Assembly: GCA_934661195.1 (NCBI GenBank)
Contig: CAKUJD010000004.1
Location: 186,001 to 250,000 of the forward strand
Length of the DNA stretch: 64,000 nucleotides
From: an uncultured Muribaculaceae bacterium
GTDB taxonomy: Bacteria; Bacteroidota; Bacteroidia; Bacteroidales; Muribaculaceae
Reading direction: 5' to 3'
Shown here: in pieces, positions 42,404 through 50,844 of the stretch
Position numbering within the stretch: the first letter of the stretch is position 1
How the letters are laid out: each line of letters begins with the position of its first letter
Position numbers and translations under genes: made by a program
The notes under the pieces: model-generated
What the model was told of the DNA's origin: nothing
What the model saw: the letters and a program-made list of their open reading frames with translations, nothing else
The model's database searches: none

Positions 42404-43425
42404 AGATAGTCCGCTACATACTGCTGATGGTGCTCACTGCCCTGCTGGTGGCTGGCATGCTGTGGTCGCGCGGGGAGGCGCGCGACATGGCCTGCCGGCA
42501 GCTCGATGTGGAGGTGGTGAACGACGACAGCACCACATTCGTGTCGGTCGATGGGGTGACGCGCACCCTCGAGCAGAGCGGGTTGTCGCCTGTGGGCCGC
42601 CCCATGTGGCAAATTAACTGCGACGCCATGGAGCGCGTGCTCGGGCGGTCGGAGTATATCGAGAGTGTGCAGTGCTACAAGGACGAGGCCCTGGGTGTGG
42701 TGCACGTGCGCGTGCAGCAAATAGTGCCGGTGATGCGCGTGTTCGACGGCGATGTGTCGTATTACGTCAACCGCACAGGCAAGCGCATGACGGCCACCGA
42801 CGCCTTCCGCGCCGACGTGCCGGTGGTGGAGGGCCACTTTGGCGGCGGCTTCAGTCCCACGCGCCTGCTGCCCATGATTGAGTATGTGGAGTCCGACTCC
42901 ACGTTGCGCTCACTCGTCACCATGTATTGCGTGGCCGACAGCAACGACGTGTTCATTGTGCCCAGCATACGTGGCCATGTGGTGAACATGGGCTCGCCCG
43001 ACGGATTTAAGCAGAAGTTCAGCAAACTGCTGCTGTTCTACCGCAAGGTGATGCCCATCAAGGGCTGGAACACCTACGACACCATATCGGTGAAGTGGAG
43101 CCACCAGGTGGTGGCCACGCGCCGCTACAGCCAGCAGCGCACCGAGGATGCCTACGACCCCGACGACGATGAGCCGGCACCCGACATGGAGATGATGACC
43201 GACGCCGCCACGCCTGCACCCAAGGCCGACGCTCAAGAGGGCGAAAAGGCCGAGCCCAAGAAAAAAGAGCCTAAAAAGCCCGAGGCCAAGCCTGCCGCCG
43301 ACAAGAAGCCAAAGCCCGAGGCCAAAAGCAACGACAAGGCAAAGTCCAAGTCGGCCGACAAGGCAAAAAAAACCGCAAAGTCCGACAAGGCCAAGAAGGA
43401 CCCGGACAAAAAGAAATCAAAATGA
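42400..43425 (+). CDS. ftsQ: FtsQ-like cell-division protein with long Lys-rich tail
   Basis: A bitopic septal protein expected to recruit FtsL-type partners. The start is a TTG overlapping the murC stop; the first downstream ATG (42427) would remove part of the membrane anchor, so TTG is preferred. In 341 residues: transmembrane helix about 4-21, POTRA-like and beta domains (about 35-240), then about 95 residues (248-341) that are nearly all Pro, Ala, Lys, Glu and Asp and must be disordered. The E. coli protein is 276 residues and lacks such a tail. Identification rests on topology and on position between murC and ftsA. Confidence 0.85.
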   Translation: MKIVRYILLMVLTALLVAGMLWSRGEARDMACRQLDVEVVNDDSTTFVSVDGVTRTLEQSGLSPVGRPMWQINCDAMERVLGRSEYIESVQCYKDEALGVVHVRVQQIVPVMRVFDGDVSYYVNRTGKRMTATDAFRADVPVVEGHFGGGFSPTRLLPMIEYVESDSTLRSLVTMYCVADSNDVFIVPSIRGHVVNMGSPDGFKQKFSKLLLFYRKVMPIKGWNTYDTISVKWSHQVVATRRYSQQRTEDAYDPDDDEPAPDMEMMTDAATPAPKADAQEGEKAEPKKKEPKKPEAKPAADKKPKPEAKSNDKAKSKSADKAKKTAKSDKAKKDPDKKKSK

Positions 43426-43470
43426 CGTGTTATTAACTCTAAAATAATTAACTATTAAATAATCACTCTT

Positions 43471-44787
43471 ATGGCAAATACCCAATATATAGTGGCCATT
43501 GAGGTTGGCAGCTCCAAAATTGTGGGGGCTGTGGCCGAGAAATACAGCTCGGGCAACATTCAGGTCAACAGCCTGGCCGAGGAGCGCATGCAAAACAGCG
43601 TGCGCTATGGCTGCGTGCAAAATGTGGAAAGTGTGAAAAATGCCGTGAGCAAAATCCTCTCGCGTCTCACCCCAAGTCTTGACTGCACCATCAACGACGT
43701 GTTTGTGGGCATCAGCGGCCGCTCGCTGCATTCTGTGCCGGCCGAGCTCGTGCGCCAGCTAAACCCGTCGGACGTGATAACCAAAGAGGCTCTCGTGGCC
43801 ATTGAAAACGCTGCGGGCAAGACCCCAGTTGACGGCTACGACCTTCTCGCCACCGTGCCGCGTGCCTACTATGTGGACGGCATCGAGACCAAGACTCCGT
43901 GCGGCCAGTTTGGCTCGCAAATCAAGGTGAACGTGAACCGCATAGTGGCAAAGCCCATATTAAAGAAAAACCTGAGCTATGTGATGGACAACTGCACCCA
44001 CGTGCGCCGCTACTTCGTGACCCCGCTGTGCGTTGGCTCGCAGGTGCTCACCGACACCGAGCGGTCGCTGGGATGCATGCTTGTGGACTTCGGAGCCGAG
44101 ACCACCACTGTGTCGATCTACAAAAACGACTATCTGGTGTATCTGGCCACGCTGCCTCTGGGCTCGCGCAACCTGACGCGCGACATAGCCAACGGCCTTG
44201 GCACCGTGCTTGAGGACACTGCCGAACAGGTGAAACTCAACCTTGCCCATCCGCTCGACCCTTCGTCGGAGCCAATTGTGATAAAGTCGGTGAACTCAAC
44301 CGACGCCATCAACTTCATTGTGGCACGCACGGGCGAGATTGTGGCCAACATCAACCAGCAAATTGAGTATGCCGGCCTTGAGGCTGGCGACATCAACAAC
44401 ATAGTGCTCGTGGGCGGCGGCTCGCAGCTCAACGGCCTGGCGCAGGAACTCACAAAGGCCACCAAGCTTAATGTGCGCATGGGGTCAATTCCCGCCTCGC
44501 TCAGCATCACCGACCAGCGCCTCAACCGCATTGAGTACATCGAACTCTATTCGCTGCTGTCACGCGCCGCCGGGGTTATGAAGCCCGGTGACACCTGCAT
44601 CACCATCAATGAGTATGATGAAGGCGACATTGAAGTGAATAGGCCAGAGCAACCGACTGTAAGAGAACCTGAACCTGAGCCTGCCCCCGCTCCAGACTCC
44701 AAAAAGTCGGGAAAGAAAAAAAGAGGCTTTTTCGAAAAATTCCAGCGCGCTCTTGGCCAGATAATGAGTGAACCGCCCGAAGAATAG
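43471..44787 (+). CDS. ftsA: Cell-division actin homologue FtsA
   Basis: FtsA tethers FtsZ filaments to the inner membrane. The 438-residue protein has the actin-type phosphate loops (VAIEVGSSKIVGAV at 7-20, MLVDFGAETTTVS near 205-217), the inserted 1C domain and VLVGGGSQLNGL for adenosine binding. After a Pro/Glu-rich linker (about 395-415) the protein ends in an amphipathic helix, GFFEKFQRALGQIM, which is the membrane-targeting sequence. The 3' end of this gene is duplicated further downstream, beyond a broken ftsZ head. Confidence 0.96.
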   Translation: MANTQYIVAIEVGSSKIVGAVAEKYSSGNIQVNSLAEERMQNSVRYGCVQNVESVKNAVSKILSRLTPSLDCTINDVFVGISGRSLHSVPAELVRQLNPSDVITKEALVAIENAAGKTPVDGYDLLATVPRAYYVDGIETKTPCGQFGSQIKVNVNRIVAKPILKKNLSYVMDNCTHVRRYFVTPLCVGSQVLTDTERSLGCMLVDFGAETTTVSIYKNDYLVYLATLPLGSRNLTRDIANGLGTVLEDTAEQVKLNLAHPLDPSSEPIVIKSVNSTDAINFIVARTGEIVANINQQIEYAGLEAGDINNIVLVGGGSQLNGLAQELTKATKLNVRMGSIPASLSITDQRLNRIEYIELYSLLSRAAGVMKPGDTCITINEYDEGDIEVNRPEQPTVREPEPEPAPAPDSKKSGKKKRGFFEKFQRALGQIMSEPPEE

Positions 44788-45566
44788 TGGAGAATAACAA
44801 TATCGGATAACAACAATAAAACAGATATAATCATGTCCGATGAGAATAAAAAACAAGGGCAGCCAACCAGTAAGCAGATAGACGACACGATTGATGAGGT
44901 GACGGCAAACCATGGCTTTGAAGCAGAGAAAAAAGCCCCGGTTGTCATTAAGGTGATAGGTGTGGGCGGTGGTGCCATCAATGCCGCAACCACATGTATT
45001 CGCAGCACATAAAGGGCGTATCGTTTGCGGTGATCGACTCAGACTGCTATGGTCTCTATAACTCACCCGTGCCCAACCGCCTGCTCATAGGCGCCAATAT
45101 GATGGACGACATTGTCCCCATTAATGTCAGTAAACCTGTGGAGGCTCCTGTGAGCAAAAAAAACGTCAAAAAGCCAAAGTCAGGCTGGTTCAGCAAATTT
45201 CAGCGCATCCTTAGCCGCATAATAAATGGAGGCGACTATGAGTAGCGCGCCAGCATAACTAAATTATAAGAACAACAGAAAAAACAGATGTAATCATGTC
45301 CGATGAGAATAAAAAACAAGGACAGCCAACTGCATCACCCGACGGAATGCAGATTGACGCCATGATAGATGAAGCTACGGCTAACCCCGGCTTCCAAGTA
45401 GAGAAAAAAGCCCCGGTCATCATAAAGGTGGTGGGTGTGGGCGGCGGTGGCAACAATGCCATCAACCACATGTATGCCCAGCACATCGAGGGGGTGTCGT
45501 TTGAGGTGATCAACACCGACCGCCAGGCTCTCGACAATTCACCCGTGCCCAACCGCCTGCTCATAG
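44626..45566 (+). repeat. Degenerate tandem duplication of the ftsA-ftsZ junction
   Basis: Two consecutive units each run from the ftsA 3' end through the spacer into the ftsZ 5' end. Unit 1 is 44626 to about 45092 and unit 2 is 45108 to about 45566. The ATGs of the two ftsZ heads are 463 bases apart. The bases around them are almost identical (about 25 bases of leader plus the first nine codons differ at only two or three positions), whereas other parts have diverged at many codons. In unit 1 the ftsZ head is truncated and frameshifted; in unit 2 only the last part of ftsA is left. Confidence 0.85.
44833..45245 (+). pseudogene. Broken ftsZ head fused to a second ftsA tail
   Basis: From ATG 44833 the frame reads MSDENKKQGQPT... 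and follows FtsZ through IKVIGVGGG, then one base is missing near 44986 relative to intact ftsZ and the frame ends at 45009. In the next frame FtsZ similarity resumes (MYSQHIKGVSF ... NSPVPNRLLIG, 44994-45092) and stops where the tubulin core would continue. From 45108 to 45245 the protein instead matches the end of FtsA, including the amphipathic helix (SGWFSKFQRILSRI against RGFFEKFQRALGQI). No GTP-binding GGGTGTG motif is present, so it cannot act as FtsZ. It looks like a decaying duplication product; whether the second frame (83 codons) is translated is open. Confidence 0.85.
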
Positions 45567-46732
45567 GCCCCGAAACCACAGGCGGCCTTGGCGCTGGCAA
45601 CGACCCCGAGCGTGCGCGTATGGCTGCCGAGGAAAGTGCAGAAGACATAGGCAACCTGTTTGAGGACGACACCAAGATGGCGTTTATCACAGCTGGCATG
45701 GGCGGCGGCACCGGCACCGGAGCTGCGCCTGTGGTGGCCCGCATCGCACGCGAGCACGGCGTGCTCACCATCGGCATCGTCACCATTCCATTCCTGTTTG
45801 AGGGCAAGAAGAAAATTCTCAAGGCCCTTGCCGGAGCCGACGAGATGCAGAAATACGTCGACGCCCTGCTGATAATCAACAACGAGCGCCTCACTGAAAT
45901 ATATCCCGACCTTGACTTCGACAATGCATTCGGCAAGGCCGACGACACGTTGTCGGTGGCCGCACAAAGCATTTCCGACCTCATAACCGTGCCGGGTATC
46001 ATCAACCTCGACTTCAACGATGTCAACACCACCTTGCGCGATGGCGGTGTGGCAATAATCAGTTCGGGTTGCGGCGAGGGTGAGCACCGCATCACCAAGG
46101 CAGTTGAGAATGCGCTTGAGTCGCCGCTGCTCAAAAACCGCGATGTGTACACGTCGAAGAAGGTGCTTGTTAACATCTACTACTCGCCCAAGAGCAAGAA
46201 TCCGTTTAAAATGGAGGAGGTGAATGAAATGACTAATTTCATGAACAATTTCATTCCCGATGTGGATGTTATATGGGGCACTGCCCACGACGAGTCGCTT
46301 GAAGACAGCATAAAGGTCACCATCCTGGCTTCGGGATTCGATGCCAACTCCAGTTTGTCGCCCGAGAAGGAGGCTGGAGTGAAGGCCCCTTCTGTTGAGC
46401 CGGAACGCGCTCACCACAGCAATCGTAAGCCCATTGCAGTCCAGCCCGACCCTGAGGACGACCGGAAACGGCTTGAAGACATCTATGGCGATAAGTTCAA
46501 AACGCAGGACATGGAAAAAGCCAAGCAGAAGTTTGTGGTGCTTAAGCCCAACGAGATGGACAACGATGAAATCATCGACCGGCTTGAGCGCACTCCTGCA
46601 TACAACCGCCCGGCAAAATTCAAGACCGAAATCCGCGAGTTGCAACAGCAGCAGGCTCAGCCGCAGCCTGCATCCGTCCCGGCACCGGGCGCACTGGCCC
46701 AAAGCGGAACCATAACCTTTGGCGCTTCTTGA
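45296..46732 (+). CDS. ftsZ: Cell-division tubulin homologue FtsZ
   Basis: FtsZ polymerises with GTP into the ring that organises division. In 478 residues: an acidic N-terminal extension (1-38), the GTPase domain with GGGTGTG at 136-142 and the T7 loop NLDFNDVNT, and a C-terminal domain to about 345. The variable tail contains a conserved-looking block (DNDEIIDRLERTPAYNRP, about 422-439) and then a Gln/Pro/Ala-rich end finishing TITFGAS. The usual C-terminal peptide (IPxFLRxxxD type) is not at the terminus. The gene is preceded by a partial, broken copy of its own start. Confidence 0.97.
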   Translation: MSDENKKQGQPTASPDGMQIDAMIDEATANPGFQVEKKAPVIIKVVGVGGGGNNAINHMYAQHIEGVSFEVINTDRQALDNSPVPNRLLIGPETTGGLGAGNDPERARMAAEESAEDIGNLFEDDTKMAFITAGMGGGTGTGAAPVVARIAREHGVLTIGIVTIPFLFEGKKKILKALAGADEMQKYVDALLIINNERLTEIYPDLDFDNAFGKADDTLSVAAQSISDLITVPGIINLDFNDVNTTLRDGGVAIISSGCGEGEHRITKAVENALESPLLKNRDVYTSKKVLVNIYYSPKSKNPFKMEEVNEMTNFMNNFIPDVDVIWGTAHDESLEDSIKVTILASGFDANSSLSPEKEAGVKAPSVEPERAHHSNRKPIAVQPDPEDDRKRLEDIYGDKFKTQDMEKAKQKFVVLKPNEMDNDEIIDRLERTPAYNRPAKFKTEIRELQQQQAQPQPASVPAPGALAQSGTITFGAS

Positions 46733-46759
46733 TTGATAAAGAATTATTGTGTATTTTTG
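46728..46759 (+). promoter_or_regulatory. Promoter of the YqeY-like gene
   Basis: CTTG (46728-46731, in the last codons of ftsZ), a 20-base spacer and TATTTTTG (46752-46759). It separates the YqeY-like gene from the division cluster. A purine-rich AGGAGA precedes the ATG. Confidence 0.55.
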
Positions 46760-46792
46760 CAAAAAGTTAAAAAACAATAGGAGATAACTGAT

Positions 46793-47242
46793 ATGAGCAT
46801 TTTTGATGAAGTGAGTGCCGGAATCAAGACGGCTATGAAGGCTCGCGACCACGAGCGCCTGGAGGCCCTGAAAGGTATCAAGGCCGAGTTGCTGCTTATT
46901 AAGACCGCTCCCGGCGGCAACGGTGAGGTGAGCGATGCCGATGCCATCAAGGCTCTTGTGAGAATGAACAAGCAGCGCAAGGAAAGTGCCGAAATCTACA
47001 CTCAGCAAAACCGTAAGGACCTGGCCGATGTGGAGTTGGCGCAGGCTGCCGTTATCGAGGAATTCCTGCCCAAGCAGCTCAGCGACGATGAACTGACGCA
47101 AGCCATCAAAGAGGTGATTGCCCAAGTGGGTGCGCAGAGCATGAAGGACATGGGCAAGGTGATGGGCGTGGCCACCAAGCAGCTCGCCGGCAAGGCCGAG
47201 GGGAAGGCCATATCGGCCAAGGTGAAGCAGCTGCTCGCATAG
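46793..47242 (+). CDS. GatB/YqeY domain-containing protein
   Basis: A 149-residue all-alpha protein of the YqeY family, homologous to the tail domain of GatB, the amidotransferase subunit that handles tRNA. Seen: the ALKGIKAELLLIKTAPGG start, the charged KQRKESAEIYTQQNRKDLADVE helix pair, IEEFLPKQLSDDEL, and the closing GKAEGKAISAKVKQLL. The cellular role of free-standing YqeY proteins is not settled; tRNA-related function is assumed from the fold. It is followed 44 bases later by serS. Confidence 0.92.
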   Translation: MSIFDEVSAGIKTAMKARDHERLEALKGIKAELLLIKTAPGGNGEVSDADAIKALVRMNKQRKESAEIYTQQNRKDLADVELAQAAVIEEFLPKQLSDDELTQAIKEVIAQVGAQSMKDMGKVMGVATKQLAGKAEGKAISAKVKQLLA

Positions 47243-47286
47243 CCGCAATGCTCTTCAATATTGACAATTAAAGAAATCAATTAGAT

Positions 47287-48558
47287 ATGCTTACACTACA
47301 ACTGATCAACGAGAACCCTGAAGACGTGATTCGCCGCCTTGCCATAAAGCAGTTCGACGGCCGCGAACCCATCATGAAGGTGGTTGAACTCGACAAGCAG
47401 CGCCGTGCCGCCCAGAAGCAGCGCGACGACAATGCCGCCGAACTCAACAAAATGGCTGCGCAGATTGGCGCACTCATGAAACAAGGCAAAAAAGACGAGG
47501 CCGAAGGCGCCAAGAGCCAGGTGGCCGCGCTGAAGACGGCCAACAAGGACATCGACGACAAACTCAAGGCCATTGAGCATGAAATCACCGAGATACTCCT
47601 CTCTGTGCCCAATGTGCCCTACAAGGGTGTGCCCGAGGGCAAGAACAGCGACGACAACGTGGTGGAGAAGACGGGCGGACCGATGCCCGACCTGCCTGCC
47701 GATGCGCTCCCTCACTGGGAACTTGCCAAGAAGTATGGCATCATCGACTTCGACCTGGGCGTGAAAATCACAGGTGCAGGCTTCCCCGTGTATGTGGGCA
47801 AGGGTGCGCGCCTGCAGCGTGCCCTCATCCAGTTCTTCCTCGACGAGGCCAACAAGGCCGGCTACACCGAAATCGAGCCGCCCTATGTGGTCAACGAGGA
47901 TTCGGGCCTTGGCACAGGCCAGCTGCCCGACAAGGAGGGACAGATGTATCACTGCGAGGTCGACAACTTCTATCTGATTCCCACCGCCGAGGTGCCTGTC
48001 ACCAATATCTACCGCAACGAGATTATCCCGCAGAGCGAGCTGCCCAAGAAGAATTGCGCCTACTCGGCATGCTTCCGCCGCGAGGCTGGCTCATATGGCA
48101 AGGACGTGCGCGGTCTTAACCGCCTGCACCAGTTCGACAAGGTGGAGATCGTGCGCATCGAGAAGCCCGAGAACAGCTACGCTGCCCTCGAAGACATGAA
48201 GGCCCATGTTCAGGGCCTGCTCGAGAAGCTTGAGCTGCCTTGGCACATTCTGCGCCTGTGCGGCGGCGACACCAGCTTCACATCGGCCATCACATTCGAC
48301 TTCGAGGTGTGGTCGGGCGCGCAGAAGCGCTGGCTTGAGGTGAGCTCGGTGAGCAACTTCGAAAGCTATCAGGCCAACCGCCTGAAGTGCCGCTATCGTG
48401 GCGACGACAAGAAGACCCACCTGTGCCACACGCTCAACGGCTCGGCCCTGGCCCTTCCGCGCATCGTGGCCGCGTTGCTCGAAAACAACCAGACGCCCGA
48501 GGGCATACGCATACCCAAGGTGCTGCAAAAATACACTGGCTTCGACATTATCGACTAA
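47287..48558 (+). CDS. serS: Seryl-tRNA synthetase
   Basis: SerS charges tRNA-Ser (and tRNA-Sec) with serine in the cytoplasm. The 423-residue class II enzyme has the long N-terminal antiparallel coiled coil (about 30-105) that grips the tRNA arm, the serine-site TAE motif (233-235, IPTAEVPVTN), motif 2 with FRRE (263-266) and motif 3 near the C-terminus (GSALALPRIVAALLEN). No anomaly. Confidence 0.97.
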   Translation: MLTLQLINENPEDVIRRLAIKQFDGREPIMKVVELDKQRRAAQKQRDDNAAELNKMAAQIGALMKQGKKDEAEGAKSQVAALKTANKDIDDKLKAIEHEITEILLSVPNVPYKGVPEGKNSDDNVVEKTGGPMPDLPADALPHWELAKKYGIIDFDLGVKITGAGFPVYVGKGARLQRALIQFFLDEANKAGYTEIEPPYVVNEDSGLGTGQLPDKEGQMYHCEVDNFYLIPTAEVPVTNIYRNEIIPQSELPKKNCAYSACFRREAGSYGKDVRGLNRLHQFDKVEIVRIEKPENSYAALEDMKAHVQGLLEKLELPWHILRLCGGDTSFTSAITFDFEVWSGAQKRWLEVSSVSNFESYQANRLKCRYRGDDKKTHLCHTLNGSALALPRIVAALLENNQTPEGIRIPKVLQKYTGFDIID

Positions 48559-48583
48559 GCGCAGCCAGATTACAACTTTTTTG

Positions 48584-48649
48584 GAGGAGAGAAATTTGCA
48601 ACTGCACGGCAGCCAAGCCGTGCCGAGTTGTGGTTTCTCTTCTCTTTTT
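48584..48649 (+). terminator. Long hairpin terminator after serS
   Basis: Three nested stems: GAGGAGAGAAA (48584-48594) with 48634-48644, CAACT with AGTTG, and the inner GCACGGC/GCCGTGC (48604-48610 and 48617-48623), followed by a T5 run. Confidence 0.85.
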
Positions 48650-48720
48650 CATTTGAATAGGAAAGTATCGTACATATACATCATTCATTTTTTTATCAAC
48701 AAACTAAACAACAAACGCAC

Positions 48721-50049
48721 ATGAACAAGATTTTTACCAAGGCGGCTTTAGCCGTTGCCTGCCTCGCCGTGGTGGCTGGCCAGGCAAGTGCCCAGATGGT
48801 GGGCGGTGTGAACTACAAAATTGTGTCGAAGACCGACAAGACGGCCGAAGTCACTTTTCTTGAGGGTGATGACAGCGGGTTTGAAGACGATCCAGTGTAC
48901 ACTGGCAAGGTCGAGATTCCTGCTTCGGTGAAGATAGGCGGCACCACCTACACAGTGGTGGGCGTGGGTAAGATGGCGTTTTCCGACGCCTCGCTCACTG
49001 GCCTCACTCTGCCGTCTACCATCAAGTATCTGGGCTACGGCAGCTTCTGGAGCGCCACTCTGCCCGAAAAGTTTGCCATTCCCGCATCGGTCGACAGCAT
49101 TGGCGAAAATGCCTTTTGGGGCACCAATGTCACTTCGCTCGACCTCACTAACGTGCGCAAAATCGGAACTTACGCCTTCATTGAGTGCAAGAGTCTCGAG
49201 AAAGTGGTGCTTGGCTCCAAGCTCGACACCATTCCCGCCAACTGCTTTGAGTCGTGCATCAAGCTCAAGGACATCAACCTGCCGTCCACACTCAAGGGCA
49301 TTGGCAAGTTTGCCTTCAACGAGTGCTATGCGCTCGACTCAATCATTGTGCCCGAGGGCGTGACCACGCTTGCCGGCTACTGCTTTGGCAAGTGCGAGGG
49401 CATCAAGAAGGCTGTGATTCCCGAGAGCGTGACTTCGCTGGGCGACGGTGTGCTGGGCGCATGCACCAGCCTCACCAGCGTCACGCTGCCATCGCACCTC
49501 ACCACTCTGCCCGAGTTCACATTCGGCTATTGCGCCGCCCTCAAAGACTATGAGGTGGGCGACAAGGTGACAAAGCTTGGCAAGCAGGCGTTCACCTACT
49601 GCCTGGGCCTTGAGAGCGTGACGCTGCCGGCATCGCTCACCGAAATCGGCACCGACGCGTTTGTGAAGACTCCGGCGCTGCGCACCGTCACAGTCAAAGC
49701 CCAGGTTCCGCCCACAGGAGCCGTGTTTGGCGACTCAACCTACACCCTTGGCACTCTGTATGTGCCTGCAGGCTGTGTTAAGGCTTATAAGGAGGCCGAA
49801 GGCTGGAGCAAGTTTGTCAACATTAAGGAAATCACCTCGACGGGCGTCAACACAGCTCTGGCTGCCGATGTTAAAGTGGTGACTGTGGCTGGAGGCATCC
49901 GCGTTGAGGCCGCCGCCGATGCCCATGTGGCTGTGTACACCGTGAGTGGCCGTCAGGAGTATGTTGGCAAGCCAGGCTTCATTGCCCTTGGCAGCGGAGT
50001 GCATGTGGTGGTAGTGGGCAGCAAAGCCTTTAAAGTGGCCGTAGAGTAA
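48721..50049 (+). CDS. Secreted BspA-type leucine-rich-repeat protein
   Basis: A 442-residue exported protein. Residues 1-24 form a signal peptide (MNKIFTKAALAVACLAVVAG). From about 60 to 340 there are roughly ten LRR_5 (BspA) repeats of about 23 residues with a recurring I..FA/F..C..L..V.LP pattern (for example IGKFAFNECYALDSIIVPEG). The last 65 residues (VYTVSGRQEYVG ... GVHVVVVGSKAFKVAVE) resemble the type IX-like C-terminal tails of two other proteins in the window. Family members act in adhesion and host or community interaction; nothing more specific can be said. Confidence 0.88.
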   Translation: MNKIFTKAALAVACLAVVAGQASAQMVGGVNYKIVSKTDKTAEVTFLEGDDSGFEDDPVYTGKVEIPASVKIGGTTYTVVGVGKMAFSDASLTGLTLPSTIKYLGYGSFWSATLPEKFAIPASVDSIGENAFWGTNVTSLDLTNVRKIGTYAFIECKSLEKVVLGSKLDTIPANCFESCIKLKDINLPSTLKGIGKFAFNECYALDSIIVPEGVTTLAGYCFGKCEGIKKAVIPESVTSLGDGVLGACTSLTSVTLPSHLTTLPEFTFGYCAALKDYEVGDKVTKLGKQAFTYCLGLESVTLPASLTEIGTDAFVKTPALRTVTVKAQVPPTGAVFGDSTYTLGTLYVPAGCVKAYKEAEGWSKFVNIKEITSTGVNTALAADVKVVTVAGGIRVEAAADAHVAVYTVSGRQEYVGKPGFIALGSGVHVVVVGSKAFKVAVE

Positions 50050-50441
50050 CCCCATCGCAGAATAGCAACGAACAAACCTAAGCGGACAGCATGGAGTGGA
50101 TTGAGATGCCACCCTGTGCTGCCCGCTTCGTTTTTCGCCGTCTAAGCCCACATTTCCGCCCGCTCAAGCAACTAACCACGCTGCCGCCGAAGCGTCTTCA
50201 CAGCGCCCCTAATCGCCCTCAAAACCGTTCTTGCCCCCATTCACCATCCGTCCCGAATCTCCCGCGTAATCCAATATAAGTTGCGCTGCAGGACATAAAC
50301 GCGTAATAATCAGCAATTTGCTGCATTGGCGCGGTATGCCGAAAGCGCTGAAAAAGTTTATTTCTCAGTGAGATAAGGTTTAATGTAGAGGGTTTTAAGT
50401 TTAAAGAAAAAACTACTAAAAATCCGGTTTACAACGAATTA

Positions 50442-50595
50442 CTGTAGGGACGCGGCATGCCGCGTCCGATGGGCGCAGCCCTCCAGCTCGAAAGCAAAAT
50501 CACATCAAATACAGCTCCTTTGACTGTAATTATTTATGTGTAATTAGTTAGCGTACAATAAATTATGGCGGACGTGGCATGCCACGTCCCTACAG
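50442..50595. repeat. Pair of palindromic repeats in inverted orientation
   Basis: Two 26-base units, 50442-50467 and 50570-50595, face each other across 102 bases. Each has a fully palindromic 20-base core, GGACGCGGCATGCCGCGTCC on the left and the same with T/A replacing the inner C/G pair on the right, and shares the flank CTGTAG or its complement. This looks like a dispersed REP-type element. Copies elsewhere could not be checked. Confidence 0.7.
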
Positions 50596-50698
50596 CATTC
50601 ATCGCTGTTTGGTGCACTCGCCAGTTCCGTGGAATTGCGGCTTTTCAGTGCTTTCCCAAAGGCGGCATTCCGCTGCGTCGTGTAATTGTAGCAAAAGC

Positions 50699-50744
50699 GG
50701 GCTGAAAGCCCAGTGACACCCATAGCCCAGGGCAACGCCCTGGG
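50699..50744. repeat. Short hairpin cluster
   Basis: GGGCTGAAAGCCC (50699-50711) and CCCAGGGC-AAC-GCCCTGGG (50726-50744) form two stems close together. Similar pairs recur between genes in other Bacteroidetes in my recollection; a repeat family rather than terminators is likely. Confidence 0.5.
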
Positions 50745-50844
50745 TGTAAGCGCACAGCAGCATTGCGCCATGAAAGGGCAAAAGCTTTAGCCATTGGGAG
50801 GAAACACGCATCGTGAATGCTGTGTGCTGCCGATGTGTAGGCAC

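Noticed and set aside
44833..45245. Programmed frameshift producing an alternative FtsZ
   Set aside because: No slippery heptamer or downstream structure was evident, the GTP-binding core is missing, and an intact ftsZ follows. A duplication fossil explains all observations.
45539..47248. 569-codon open frame antisense to ftsZ and the YqeY-like gene
   Set aside because: It crosses two certain genes and their promoter, and has no recognisable content.
48584..48649. Possible riboswitch or T-box near serS
   Set aside because: It lies after serS rather than before it, and the nested stem with T5 is a plain terminator; no T-box features were seen.
50091..50279. 62-codon frame after the LRR gene
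   Set aside because: Pro/Arg/His-rich low-complexity translation, no start signal, no similarity recognised.
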